The notes: generated by a model not told the origin, from the letters alone. A stretch of 64,000 bases of DNA from Argentina anserina (GCF_933775445.1 NC_065875.1:27217555-27281554); one strand, 5' to 3'. Positions 37,822 through 50,387 are shown, numbered from the stretch's first letter. Made by a program: numbers and translations.

Positions 37822-39124
37822 TTTACCGTTTCTACTAAATAAGCTTCCAACTAGTTGTTGCTTCTCTGTAAAGCAGACCGGTTGCACCAGATTGAATTCA
37901 GTTAATGCAACTCTTATGAGGTTAATTAATCCTACCCCATGAGTACATAAAGACAGCTTGAACTTTGTATCCAAACAAAAAAAGACAGCTTGAACTTTTT
38001 AATATCTGAAATCCTTAGCTATTTGCAATGGTTACAAGATTTTTATTTTATTTTTAATTATTTTTCCTTATGTTTTGGGGTGGAGGCTGGGGACTTTGTT
38101 GTTAAATTATTTTGGTGCTCTAATGATGCTGTCGCTTGCCAATTCCTCCTATCAACGCCTGCGTGTTTTTTTTTCTTTTTTCGTTTTGCCTCTAACTGGT
38201 TATTCTGTACCAATTTTCGTGCAATGCGGGGTTTCTTCCCTCCAATTTTCATGAATTGGATGCCACCGATAGTGTTACCCTTGTACATCAAAATATCAGT
38301 CAAATTGTAGACCCACGTATCTGTCAAGAAAAATTCTAAATTGAAATTATGCACCTTTTCTATTCATACAATGGTATTAATATTTTTATAGTAAAAATTA
38401 TATTGCAGTAACTATTTTTGCGCTTGGTAAATTGGTAATATTACCGAAACACCTAATGTGATAAACAAACCAAAACATTTAGTTACTTTAAAACCTTAAA
38501 CCAAAAACGATTTTAAAACAATGTTTTAGGTGAGTTACTCTTTGGTCTATTCCACTTAGGATTATGAACATCAAATTTCATGTAGTAATAAATTAACCAC
38601 CACAAATAGAGATGCATAGATGTATCTGTAATACTCTATAAATATAGACTCGTGTATCTCTCTATATTTGTTATATCTTCTATCAATAAAGCAAGAATAA
38701 AATTTTAATGGTTAAATTTTTGAATTAAAAAAAACCCATAGTTTATTAATTTTCACAAAATTGAACCTAATATATAAATTATATTATCGTAATTTATACA
38801 TAAAACTGAAAGTAAAACCACTCAGAAAATTATACAAGAGTAAATAAGAAATTAAGAAATTTTGCATAGATATAGGTAGAAGAACTAGTAATTTCGTAAA
38901 CAAAATTCGACTAAAAAAAACTTGCTAGACTAAAACGCAGAGATCGTTGTGGGCCAGCCGACCCATTAAGCGCAATAAATAGATCCAGTAAACCGGCCCA
39001 AACCGACCGACTGCAATCCCTGATATAATAGTGGCGTAATAAACCTCTCGATCTATTCTTGTTCGTTGTTTCTTCTTCTTCTCTACCATTGTTCTTCTCC
39101 AACGCTCTCATCGATTCCAAAAGC
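37822..39124 (+). other. Spacer C-D of the array
   Basis: Same layout as spacer B-C. No independent gene. Confidence 0.6.
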
Positions 39125-41348
39125 ATGGCTGCAACCGACTCGAGCAGCCAGGTTGATGTTAGAAAGCTAGCCTGCTTCTTTGAGTCTCTCGGCACCTCTT
39201 CCCCTGGTATGCAATTATTTGATCTGGAAGAAGATATCCTTTTTGTTTATTTTTTTCCCTGGGGAAATATCAAATTTTCCTCACATGTTGAGAATTCTTG
39301 GCTTTTGTTGAAAATAAGATTAATATGCTCTATTGACTCTCAGATCTGAAAGTTTTTGTTGCAATTTGGAATTTCTTGTACTAATCAGATCTGTAATTTC
39401 TTGGCAGATACAAGGAACCCACTCGGTTTCGAAACCAGAAATCAGAAACGTTCCGGAGGATCCGCTGGTTCAGGTCTTGTTCATATCCTTTGCTTGTTCC
39501 TTTTAGTTCCCTGTGTTAGACTATTATTAGTAATTGTGAAAAATTAATATTGCTCCTACTTTTTTGAGAGAGATCTGAAATTTTTCATGTGTTTGTTTTT
39601 CCCTGCTGTGAATTCACTTTCTTCTTTTTATTTTTATTTTTCACTTAGATTTTGCCGGAATTTTTAAAAATAACCTATTTTTGAGCACCAAATTGATTTC
39701 TAACCTTCGTTTTCAATTAAGTTGAAAATTAACCATATGATAGTGACGAAAGTCTTTAATACCCTTAATTATCTCTGGCTATAATTGTTGTCACTAATTG
39801 AGGGAGAGAGAAGCTGGGTATTGCTTTTATTTAACGGAGGAAGGGGTTGTCATATATCAAATAAAGGAATGAGTGAGGAGAGAAAGTGAGTATAAAGGAA
39901 GGAGAAGGGATTCAACACCAAACTAATCCATTTGGGCTAAATAGAAAGCCATCGATTAATTCCAATGAAAAAAAAAGGAAGTCATCACAGGATGAATAGT
40001 TCATAGCTAGAGAATAAGAAGCATTTCGAAAAGAAAATGAAGAAGGGATGATTTATCAGATCACATATCTACTTTGGAGCAATGAAGACCCATTACAGAT
40101 CATTATTGTATTGAAAACTTGATCAAGCAGAGTTAGACAGTGTATATGGCATTCATATTATGCTTGCCTTCCTTTTAATATTTCATTGCCATACCATGGT
40201 CACTATGCCTCATAAACAGGGTTTATAACGAGCCTCCTTCTTATCTTCTATTTCAAATAGGGAATGGTTAAGGGTTTATAACGAGCCTCCCAAATCAGTA
40301 AGGTATAACACTTTTTTGAGAGAAAGAAATAGGCAATGGTTAAGGGTATTAACGACTTCTTTTACTATCATATAGTTATTTTTCAATTAATTTTGAAAAC
40401 ACAGTTAAAAATCAACTTGATGACTAAAATAAGGTCGTTTTTCAAAATTTCTCAAGATTTTGTTATTGAATTCTACTTCCGTTTTGGGGTTTGTAACTTT
40501 CAGATTTCTCTACCATGTGCTTTCTTAGCGCCTGTTATATCTTCTGTAGTTGGCTTAAATTTTTACGAACCTGTACTCTATTTAGTACTCACAATAATCA
40601 TATGGAAAAGAAAATTCCATAATTTATGTAACTTTTGAGTGATATCATAGTACTTAACTGTTATAATGCATTCACTTAAGGTAATGGTGCTGCTACTATC
40701 TTAGATTCGTATTTTCTTATCTAACAACAGAACTGCACACAAACAGGCACCTATACTCCTGATGACTTGAGTGACAAGTTCAGAGGATCAGTGGCTGGTG
40801 GAGGTGCTTCTATGAACAAAGGACCATTACGTGTGCCTTATGATGAGGATTACAAGGCCAACTCCAAACAAACACGCACCCTCACTCCTATTGACTTCCC
40901 ATCCTCTGCAAGAGGACCAGGGTTCGTTCCAGATGCACCTGTTTTTATGGTCTCAGGTGTTTATTGTGATAATTGTTCTAAGGACCACGCTACTATGTAT
41001 TGCCCTGAAGTCCCTTGTGAGGTTTGTTATAAGGCACACCACCCCTTTACTTGCCCTTACTTCCGCCATCTCCCACGGGGTGCAACATTTGCCCCTGGCT
41101 ATGAGGTACTTTGTGAATGTGGTAATGTGTTTAGTGAGGCTAAGTGGCGTTGTACTTTTTGTGCGGCGAGCAGAGCAGTGCTTAGGGCCAAATTTTGTTC
41201 GATTTGTTTTAGCAGCTCCGGTCTGCACGGCACATATGAATGCCCAAAGGACAAGGTTCGTGCTGCTCAGCATAAAGCCATTAGAGACAAGTGGCTTTCA
41301 GAGGGCTTTGAGTTGGGTCGACTTTGTGGATACATGAAAGACGGCTAG
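39125..41348 (+). CDS. Zinc-knuckle-like cysteine-rich protein, copy D, unknown function
   Basis: Exons 39125-39206, 39408-39473 and 40747-41348 encode 249 residues. This is the most diverged of the intact copies: two residues shorter before the first knuckle (DFPSSARGPGF region), with CDNCSKDHATMYC and CEVCYKAHHPFTC in place of the B/C forms. All cysteine and histidine ligand positions are kept, which suggests selection on the fold. Intron 1 carries an extra ctaatcagatctgtaatttc segment just before exon 2, shared with copy E. Intron 2 is enlarged by an 800-bp MULE-like insertion; the splice sites look intact. Confidence 0.74.
39655..40454. mobile_element. MULE-like non-autonomous element in intron 2 of copy D
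   Basis: Copies B and C have uninterrupted intron sequence at this site. The 800-bp insert is flanked by AGATTTTG at 39647-39654 and 40455-40462. Its first and last roughly 80 bases are imperfect inverted repeats; for example, left attgatttctaacc pairs with the reverse complement of the right end around 40395-40425. Long terminal repeats plus an 8-9 bp duplication fit a Mutator-like MITE. No transposase frame. It contains internal short duplications around ggttaagggtttataacg. Confidence 0.7.
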
Positions 41349-42689
41349 TTTACCGTTTCTACTAAATAAGCTCCCAACTAGTTGTTGCTTCTTTGGAAAG
41401 CAGACTGGTTGCACCTGACTGAATTCGGTTAATGCAACTCTATGAGGTTAATTAATCCTACCCCATGAGTACATAAAGACAGCTTGAACTTTTTAATATC
41501 TGAAATCCGTAGCTATTTGCAATGGTAACTTATTATTATTTTGAATAATTATGGTAACAAATTTTTTATTTTTTTAATTATTTTTTCCTTATGTTTTGGG
41601 GTGGAGGCTGGGGACTTTGTTGTTAAATTATTTTGGTGCTCTAATGATGCTGTCGCTTGCCAAATCAACGCTTGCGTGTTTTTTTTTTCTTTTTCGTTTT
41701 GCCTCTTAACTGGTTATTCTGTACCAATTTTCATGTGCAATGCGGGGTTTCTTCCCAAAAATTTTCATGAATTGGATGCCACCGATAGTGGTACACTTGT
41801 ACATCAAATATCAGTCAAATTGAAGACCCACGTATTTGTCAAGAAAAATTATAAATTGAAATTATGAAATTAGAGATTATCAATCTATCTGGTACACATT
41901 TTGGTACTCAAAAAAAAATTATGCACTTCTTCTATTTATACAATGGTATTAATATTTTTATAGTAAAAATTATATTACAATAACTATTTTTTGGCTTTGT
42001 AAATTGGTAATATTACCGAAACCCCTAATGTGATAAACAAACTAAAACATTTTTTACTTTAAAACCTTAAACCGAAAACGATTTTAAAACAATGATTTAG
42101 GTGAGTTACTCTTTGGTCTATTCCACTTAGGATTAAGAACATTAAATTTCATGTAGTAATAAATTAACCACCACAAATAGAGATACATAGATGTATCTTG
42201 TAATACTCTATAAATATAGACTCATGTATCTCTCTCAATTTGTTATATCTTCTATCAATAAAACAAGAATAAGATTTTAATAGTTAAATTTTTAAACTAC
42301 AAATAAAGCCCATAATTTATTTATTTTCACAAAATTGAACCTAATCTATAAATTATATTATCGTAATTTAGACATGAAACTGAAAACAAAACCACCTAAA
42401 AAATTATGAAAGAGTAAAAAAAAATTAAGAGATTTTACAGGCTCGTAGGTACACGTAGAAAAACTAGTAATTTCGTAAACAAAATTCGACAAAAAAAAAA
42501 CTTGCTAGACTAAAACCCAGAGATCTTTGTGGGCCAACCGACCCATTAAGCGCAATAAATAGATCCAGTAAACCGGCCCAAACCGACCGACTGCAATCCC
42601 TGATATAATAGTGGCGTAATAAACCACTCGATCTATTCTTTTTCGTTGTTTCTTCTTCTTCTCTGCCATTGTTCTTCTCCAACGCTCTC
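41349..42689 (+). other. Spacer D-E of the array
   Basis: Same layout as the other array spacers. No independent gene. Confidence 0.6.
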
Positions 42690-44212
42690 ATGGATTCCAA
42701 AAGCATGGCTGCAACCGACTCGAGCAGCCAGGTTGATGTAAGAAAGCTAGCCTGCTTCTTTGAGTCTCTCGGCACCTCTTCCCCTGGTATGCAATTATTT
42801 GATCTGGAAGAAGATATCCTTTTTGTTTATTTTTTTCCCTGGGGAAATATCAAATTTTCCTCACATGTTGAGAATTCTTGGCTTTTGTTGAAAATAAGAT
42901 TAATATGCTCTATTGACTCTCAGATCTGAAAGTTTTTGTTGCAATTTGGAATTTCTTGTACTAATCAGATCTGTAATTTCTTGGCAGATACAAGGAACCC
43001 ACTCGGTTTCGAAACCAGAAATCAGAAACGTTCCGGAGGATCCGCTGGTTCAGGTCTTGTTCATATCCTTTGCTTGTTCCTTTTAGTTCCCTGTGTTAGA
43101 CTATTATTAGTAATTGTGAAAAATTAATATTGCTCCTACTTTTTTGAGAGAGATCTGAAATTTTTCATGTGTTTGTTTTTCCCTGCTGTGAATTCACTTT
43201 CTTCTTTTTATTTTTATTTTTCACTTAGATTTTGCCGGAATTTTGAAAAATAATCTATTTTTGAGCACCAAATTGATTTCTAACCTTCGTTTTCCATTGT
43301 GTTGAAAATTAACCATATGATAGTGACGAAAGTCTTTAATACCCTTAATTATCTCTGGCTATAATTGTGGTAGGGAGAGAGAAGCCTGTTATATCTTCTG
43401 TAATTGGCTTAAATTTGTACGAACCTGTACTCTATTTACTTCTCAAAATAATCATATGGAAAAGAAAATTCCATAATTTATGTAACTTTTGAGTGATATC
43501 ATAGTACTTAATCAACTGTTATAATGCATTCACTTAAGGTAATGGTGCTGCGACTATCTTAGATTCTTATTTTCTTATCTAACAACAGAACTGCACACAA
43601 ACAGGCACCTATACTCCTGATGACTTGAGTGACAAGTTCAGAGGATCAGTGGCTGGTGGAGGTGCTTCTATGAACAAAGGACCATTACGTGTGCCTTACA
43701 ATGAGGATTTCAAGGCCAACTCCAAACAAACACGCACACTCACTCCTATTGGCTTCCCGACGTTCCCGTCCTTTGAAATAGGACCAGCGTTCGTTCCAGA
43801 TGCACCTGGTTATATGGTCTCAGGTGTTTATTGTGATAATTGTTCTAAGGAACACCCTACTATGTATTGCCCTGACATCCCTTGTCGGGTTTGTTATAAG
43901 GTACACCACCCCTGTAATTGCCCTTACTTCCGCCATCTCCCACGGGGTGCAACATTTGCTCCTGGCTATGAGGTACTTTGTGAATGTGGTAATGTGTTTA
44001 GTGAGGCTAAGTGGCGTTGTACCTTTTGTGCGGGGAGCAGAGCAGTGCTTACGCCCAAGTTTTGTTCGGTTTGTCTTAGCTCCGGTATGCACGCTACATA
44101 TGAATGCCCAGAGGACAAGGTTCGTGCTGCTCGGCATAAAGCCATTAGAGACAAGTGGCTTGCAGAGGGCTTTGAGTTGGGTCGACTTTGTGGATACATG
44201 AAAGACGGCTAA
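42690..44212 (+). CDS. Zinc-knuckle-like cysteine-rich protein, copy E, mosaic, unknown function
   Basis: Exons 42705-42786, 42988-43053 and 43605-44212. A single change (atcgat to atggat) creates an in-frame upstream ATG at 42690, adding five residues (MDSKS) to the family start at 42705, so the protein has 256 or 251 residues. The 5' half, including intron 1 and the start of the MULE-like insert, matches copy D. The third exon instead carries the C-like GFPTFPSFEIG segment, KVHHP and KWLAEGF. An extra cysteine occurs in the second knuckle (HHPCNC). Ligand positions are intact. The gene looks like a recombinant between neighbours. Confidence 0.74.
43235..43385. mobile_element. Truncated remnant of the same MULE-like element in copy E intron 2
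   Basis: Starts at the same base of the intron as the copy D insert (after agattttg) and matches its first approximately 150 bp. It then jumps at gagagaagc directly into intron sequence (ctgttatatcttctg), with a GC microhomology at the junction. The right end of the element and about 90 bp of intron are missing. Confidence 0.75.
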
Positions 44213-45672
44213 TTTACCGTTTCTACTAAATAAGCTTCCAACTAGTTGTTGCTTCTCTGTAAAGCAGACCGGTTGCACCAGATTGAATTCAGTTAATGCA
44301 ACTCTTATGAGGTTAATTAATCCTACTTTATGAGTACATAAAGGCAGCTTGAACTTTGTATAAATAAAAAAGAGAGAGTTTGAACTTTTTAATATCCGAA
44401 ATCTTTAGCTATTTGCAGCGGTAACTTATTATTGTTATTGTGGATAATAATAATAATAATGGTAACAAGATTTTTTAACTTATTATGTTTTCCGGTGGAG
44501 ACTGGGGACTTTGTTGTTAAGTGATATTGACAATATTTTGAAAGTGATACCGTAAAATTTCTTTACAAGCCTCAATTGGTGGACTTTGTTGGGACTATTA
44601 CACTGACACTTGGATTTGGCAAATGTAGGGAAAATGTAATACTGTAGACGCTAACTGGTTCCTGAAAGTATGTCGTCCGACTTCCTGTCTACATTTTGGG
44701 TATTAGTGTTGCTGTTTTGTACTAGGACTGTACTTCAAGTTTCCACACTGTCCGTACAATGATATCTGGACGCGTTAATCGGTTGATCCCGTGACAGAGA
44801 TTGTTATGTGTGTACCGAATTCTTCACGTTACTTTATGATTAGCCAAGTCAATATTAATCAAAACAAACATTTGATGGACCATAGTTATGTTCAACTCCT
44901 ATATTCATTACAAAATTAACTCAGCATTCTTCATCATAATACATCATTTATTCGTGAACCGTTATCTGTACAAGCACTGTTCATAACTTTATCATGACAC
45001 CGCTATCCCCTTATCACTTCATCAACTCCCAGTTTCTACCACAGAAAAAACCTCCCCATAATACGACTATCAACATGAGCAAACTTCTTTCCATAACTCT
45101 TCTCTTAGCTGGCATGTATATCCTCAAAATATTTAACAAATTCCCCAACTTAGTATCCACAATTCAAAGTATTTATCATTCAAATTTGCACTACTTTCCA
45201 TCTTTAACACTAGTACTTTTTTCATGCATCTCACCTCACATGGCAACAGAGCCATGCTTGCTTTCTCAATTCTTAGTATAAAAAAGATATATATAAATGT
45301 GTGTATATATATACCTTCAGCTATAACACCAACTATAACACCTTCAGCAACAACAAATCCGCTGGAAAAGGAAAATCGCATTTTAGTGCATGTAGCTAAA
45401 GCATAAGGCACAGTATAGTAATTGCTGTAATGAAAAGAGAACCATTTTCAATTTCTCCTTAAATAAAATATGCTGGGAACCAGTTATTATTTCTTTGAGT
45501 GGACCAGTTTCAAGTTCGATCATCATAGTGTAACCGTAACCTCAAAAATATGTTTTTGACATAAAAAGGAACAGAAATTAAGCATGATACGCTCGCTACT
45601 CAGTTGTAGAAACTTAATCACGGCCGCCGTCTTAGTTCTCTACTTTTCTCCAAGGTCCATTTGAAAGAACAT
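44213..45672. other. Spacer after the array
   Basis: 3' region of copy E to about 44340, then unrelated sequence. A short frame from 45075 (MSKLLSITLLLAGM) looks like the start of a signal peptide but cannot be followed with confidence. Confidence 0.35.
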
Positions 45673-48600
45673 CTAATAGCAATTGTTGATTGTCCTGATT
45701 ATGAAATTAAACAAACTCAGAGGAAATAAAACATGTAAAGGCATAGTACGAACTGTACGATTATCCAAGTCTTCAAATGACATCATTACCTGTGCTAGTA
45801 GTAGCATCTCCTTGGTGGCATGTGTAATATAGTAGGCACAACCCATCAAATCTGAGTTCTCAAATTTTAGATCACACCAAATAGGTTCTTTAATATCGGT
45901 AGGTTGAGTAATATGGCTGCAAAAACCTATCCACTTCTCACAGCATTCTGAGGATTTCATCTTTACTATGTATATCATAAAGGACCCTGCAATGCATAAC
46001 CAGTGGACTGAGCGCCTACAAATATCTACATCAAATCTGAAAAAAAAAAACAAAAATGTCACTTATGTTCATATTGAATCATTGTAAAGTACTTAATAAT
46101 ATACATAGAAATATACATACTTATTGAGATATTCCACAAGATCTGGTGGACTCAAGATATTTTCATGATTCTTATCAAGTATAACAAACATGGTTTTTCC
46201 ATTAAAAACCATGTTTGCATACTTAGACTTTGCTGGATTTAAAAGCTCTCGAACAAAGGATCCTATATACACGAACTCGGGTCGTAGCCCATTCCTCAAA
46301 GATCTAACTGAAAAAAAAATACACAAAATAAAAGAACTCAATATGTTTTAATTCCAATCATTAAAGACAGATAATTATTTTATTAAAAAGAAGAGAAATT
46401 TTGAAGCTCTCCCAAATTTTGGTCTTGAAATAGATTTCTAACCTTGTTTTTTCTACTCATTGAAATCTAACTCAAATAAGAGACAATAAGACTATAATAC
46501 ATTCAGAAACAGTCAAGACAAATATTATACTACGGTTGTAAGTTATTTCATTGCATCTTCTTTTCAGTTGATAGCACACACAATAATAACTTGATGTAAG
46601 TAAATGATTCTATTTATTGTATCCAATGTGTCTGATGCAGCTGTGAACATAAGAATTATGATATGGTGTTTGATCTGGGAATCGTCTCTTATCCCATAAA
46701 TGATGATATGAAGTTAATGGTTTGATCTGCATGACTATAGACCATGAACTAAATTACTGTTGCACTACCAATGCATATTTATTAGAGTCAACTGAGCTCT
46801 TAACTGATGTATCAGCCTCCTTCAATTCCATTCTTAAAAAAAAAAATTGTCTCCTTCAATTGATTTCTTTTTAATCATGTTAAAGCAGGTAAACTTATAT
46901 CGATTGGTTTGGTATGTTACTGCTCTAGTGATTCTTGAAAAAGGTATCATATTCTTTTCTAATTATAAGCATCAATCTAACAGAGATTGATAAAATCAAA
47001 ATCCCATAAAAAAAATCGGGTTGATCATGCATGGTAGTAGTGCCTAAATTGAGTTGCTCCTGAACATTATATGACAGGGAAACAACTGACAAACATACAT
47101 CTTCGCATCCCTCTGAATATATATAATGCTTGTTTCCAATTCCCTCTAGGTGAGCTCTTCTATTCCCCCAATTTTATTAAGTGGCTGGCTCTTTTCACCT
47201 CCATTTTATCAGGTTATTGACTATTTTTAGCCCCATCATCATTATTAAACCCCACAGATCAACGTCACCTACAACGACATGTCCAAAAAAAAAAATCACC
47301 TACAACGACATATGTGCGTCGTTTAGGCTGATCATTGCATTTGTTTCAAGTTTTTTTTTTGTTTCAAGTTTTAAAATGCTCCCTTGAATCTAAATTACAT
47401 GGAAGTAGAAGGAGATTGTCTCCTTTATGATCATGATTCATGAGGGAACTAACCCGCACAAAAGTTTTCTCAAAATGAATAAATTTTCATGGAATCATAC
47501 TTCAATATATATATAATTGTGTTCATAATGAAACAATCATGCTCAGTCAAATTTCTATAGTAGACATCACATTTTTTTGTCAAGTATAAGATGAAGTTTA
47601 ATTATCAAGTATCACAACGAGCAACAAGGGGAAGAACATGATTTTCATGTCATATTGACAAGCAAAATAAATAGTAGTCGTAAAAGGGACCATGGAAAAG
47701 AAAAGGAGAATTGAGTTGATGATTAGGGGCAATAATGTAGACTTTCGACACACTAATATGGTTATGATTTAACCGTTTCATAAAACAAAGTTAAAAATCA
47801 ATTTAGTGACCAACCTAATTTTCATTAAAAGTTTTTCTTAATGAAAATAAATATCTTATTACCTTTAAGAACCCCACCAGAGTAGGGATCTCTAAACACT
47901 GCTCTTATCAATTGATCCTCCACGTCTTGTTTGCTTACTGTTCCCTTGGCTGCTTTCAAGCTGATAGAATTGTTTTAAAGGAAAAGATAAATAAAAATTC
48001 ACTTTTTCTTAAGAAAATATTAAAGATTTTATCATTACATACCCAGATAAGTTGTTTAATGCTTCCACAGAACCGCTTCCAGTACCAAAAATTGTATCAT
48101 TTATCTCTGTTGCTCCATCAAGATGGTCATCCCCCACTGCAATTACTCTATATCTCTACAAGAGCAAAAATAATAATTGACGTTAGTACAAATAATATTT
48201 AAGATTTTATTCTATAAAAAAAATAACTATGTTAAAACACATACGTGTTCATGATCAATCCAAGTAAAGAAAAAAACTGTGGCCGCGAGCTCATTTTTTG
48301 GGTCCCTTCTGTTGTTACGAAAATATATCGTGGCAGCTATGCCAATATCATCAATACTTGGTCCTCGTCCATGTCTTGTATACTCTTCAAATAGGTGTAT
48401 TTCGACGTGGCCAATCATCTTTAAGCTCCTCCCCCCATCTCCAGCAAGAGTTGCATACACTCCGTTTAAGATCTCTATAAATTTACTGTCACATTCGCTC
48501 GCCAATCGCTCCATGATCCTCTTGTTGTTTGGATTATCAGCTAAAATACAACACAAAAAAGTGAACATTATTATAACTAAAAATGAAGTACAACCTTTGA

Positions 48601-50387
48601 CAACTGTACAAACAAAATGAAATTTGAATGTACCTATATATGATTGTGTTCTTTGTGAATCCACTGCAATTAAGATTTCATTTGGAAACGGGTGAACACA
48701 CAGAATTGTTGTTCCATGCCATGAATGCGTATTGTATTTAGGATACTCCCCATCATCAAATGCCTAAAATTCAATTAGACAAAAATGTGGCAATTATAAT
48801 CCAATTATGTGAAATTTTTTCTAGTCCTAGAATGCAAGAGAAATTCAATAACTAGGAATGTTATTAAAAAATTCAGATTTAATTTGGCATAGAGAATGTA
48901 AGGTCCATACTCTCTGTCTTTGCATTTCATGCTCTTTCTCTTGCCTTAACATTGATAGGAGTTGACTCTGCACAACAGATGGTACATAAAATTATTTTGA
49001 TATCATCTACTGATATGACCAATCCAAAACCACAATTCAAATAACTTTTAGCATACTGGTCTAGCCTTAAAATTACTTACACCATCATCCGAGAATCCAG
49101 GTCCTGTTTCTTTTTCCCAAGCTTTAGTTAATGTTTCCACCATTCCTGCTCCGATTACCATTCAAAACAAAGTACTTGAAAACTATGAATACAATCTGGT
49201 GCATATTTTAAACTCAATTTAAGTTCCTAACAACAATCCATCTCTATAAACCATTACAAAAACCATCACTCTCCTTTAGAGAGTAGTAATTAATGAATAC
49301 TAAGAGCTGCATATAAGTAATTGACACATCTTCTCTGTAGCTATGTGAATGTGTTGAAACCACAAATACATCCATCCTTATCTGCACACTATATTTAGAA
49401 GGATCACAGCTCCTAAGAATATTATGTATACTAATGAGAGGACATTGAGTTTGCTGCTGATCTATTATCTCGGATTTCATACTGATTGATATAATTTTAC
49501 AATAACAGCAGTTCTCACATCAGAATATAATGAACCAATGTTCCAGAAAATAGTTTTATTTAATGATGGTATTATTGGTATACGCTCACTCTGAAACTCT
49601 CTTCTGCTAATGCTCCCAGCCTAACAGGGCATTGCCAGCCCTCAGTAGCGATATAAAAACCTAAAAGAACAAAGAAAGAAAGAAAGTACCGGACTCTACA
49701 ACTTCAGTTTTTGAGTATTCCTCGAGAGCTTTGTCGACCATGTTGGACTTGGGGATCTGCTGGATATCGGGGTAGAGCTGCTTCTCTTTCAGGATGTCGG
49801 TTTTGGACCTGCAGTTAAAGACTCCCACGTCACCGTTAACGGATAACTTTCTCTGACTCCTGAAAAAATCAATAACAAAGCACATCTTCTCATTTTCGCA
49901 CAGTTTATGTATGTGGAAGTATCAAAGCCTTCAAACCAGTTTCATATCAGAGCAGGAACGAAGCGATTTGTTACCATGACTCGCTAAGATGTATGGGTAG
50001 CTGAGGTTCATCGTTGAAGAGCTCCGTCGTCGATGTCGATGAGTCCTCGGGAGCCTTCTCAACCATGTTGGACTTGGGGCTCTGCTGGACGTCGGTGTTG
50101 AGCTGCTTCTCTTTCAGGAGGTCGGTTTTGGACCTGCAGATACAGACTCCAACGTCACTGTTAACGGATAACTTTCTCGGACTCCTGAAAAAAATAAAAA
50201 ACAAGGCAGATTTTCTCATTTTCGCTGATAGTTTGTGGAAATATCAAAACCTTAAAACCAGTTTCGTATAGAACAGAAACGAAGTGATTTGTTACCATGA
50301 CTCGCTAAGCTGTATGGCTAGCTGTGATTCATCGTTGAAGAGCTCCTTCGTCGACGTCGAAGACTCCTCGAGAGCCTTGTCGACCAT
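45673..50387 (-). CDS. Divergent proteasome-beta-like (Ntn-hydrolase) protein with repeated N-terminal exons
   Basis: Exons: 50387-50296, 50184-49975, 49859-49690, 49145-49081, 48967-48911, 48763-48634, 48540-48245, 48155-48043, 47960-47863, 46307-46121 and 46036-45673; about 593 residues, all junctions in frame. Three repeats (SKTDLLKEKQL type) and a linker precede a beta5-like core: HGTTILC (position of the catalytic Thr), AVDSQRT, ATLAGDGG, FGTGSGS and FRDPYSGGV. The stretch after AVDSQRT reads NNKRIM where active subunits read VKKI, so the catalytic Lys may be Arg. An unrecognised cysteine-containing tail of about 180 residues follows. Proteasome beta subunits cleave peptides inside the 20S core; whether this one joins a proteasome is unknown. 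The ATG at 50387 is the first after an in-frame stop. The 3' end may instead splice at 45790. Many short exons leave some boundary risk. Confidence 0.6.

Larger units (their letters stand above)
33540..44340 (+). repeat. Tandem segmental array, units of about 2.65-3.6 kb (copies B-E)
   Basis: Four units repeat promoter, three exons, introns and 3' spacer in the same orientation. Exon 1 starts fall at 33747, 36471, 39125 and 42705, giving periods of 2724, 2654 and 3580 bp. The last is longer because of an insertion in copy D. Spacers share an AT-rich block ending in tctatcaataaaacaagaat (about 35870-36050, 38520-38700 and 42100-42280) that resembles an LTR fragment. Similarity fades shortly after 44340. 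Confidence 0.92.

Noticed and set aside
37429..37974. 181-residue minus-strand open frame, with similar ones in copies B, D and E
   Set aside because: Antisense of the zinc-knuckle exon 3. It appears in every copy only because the copies are similar, and its length varies.
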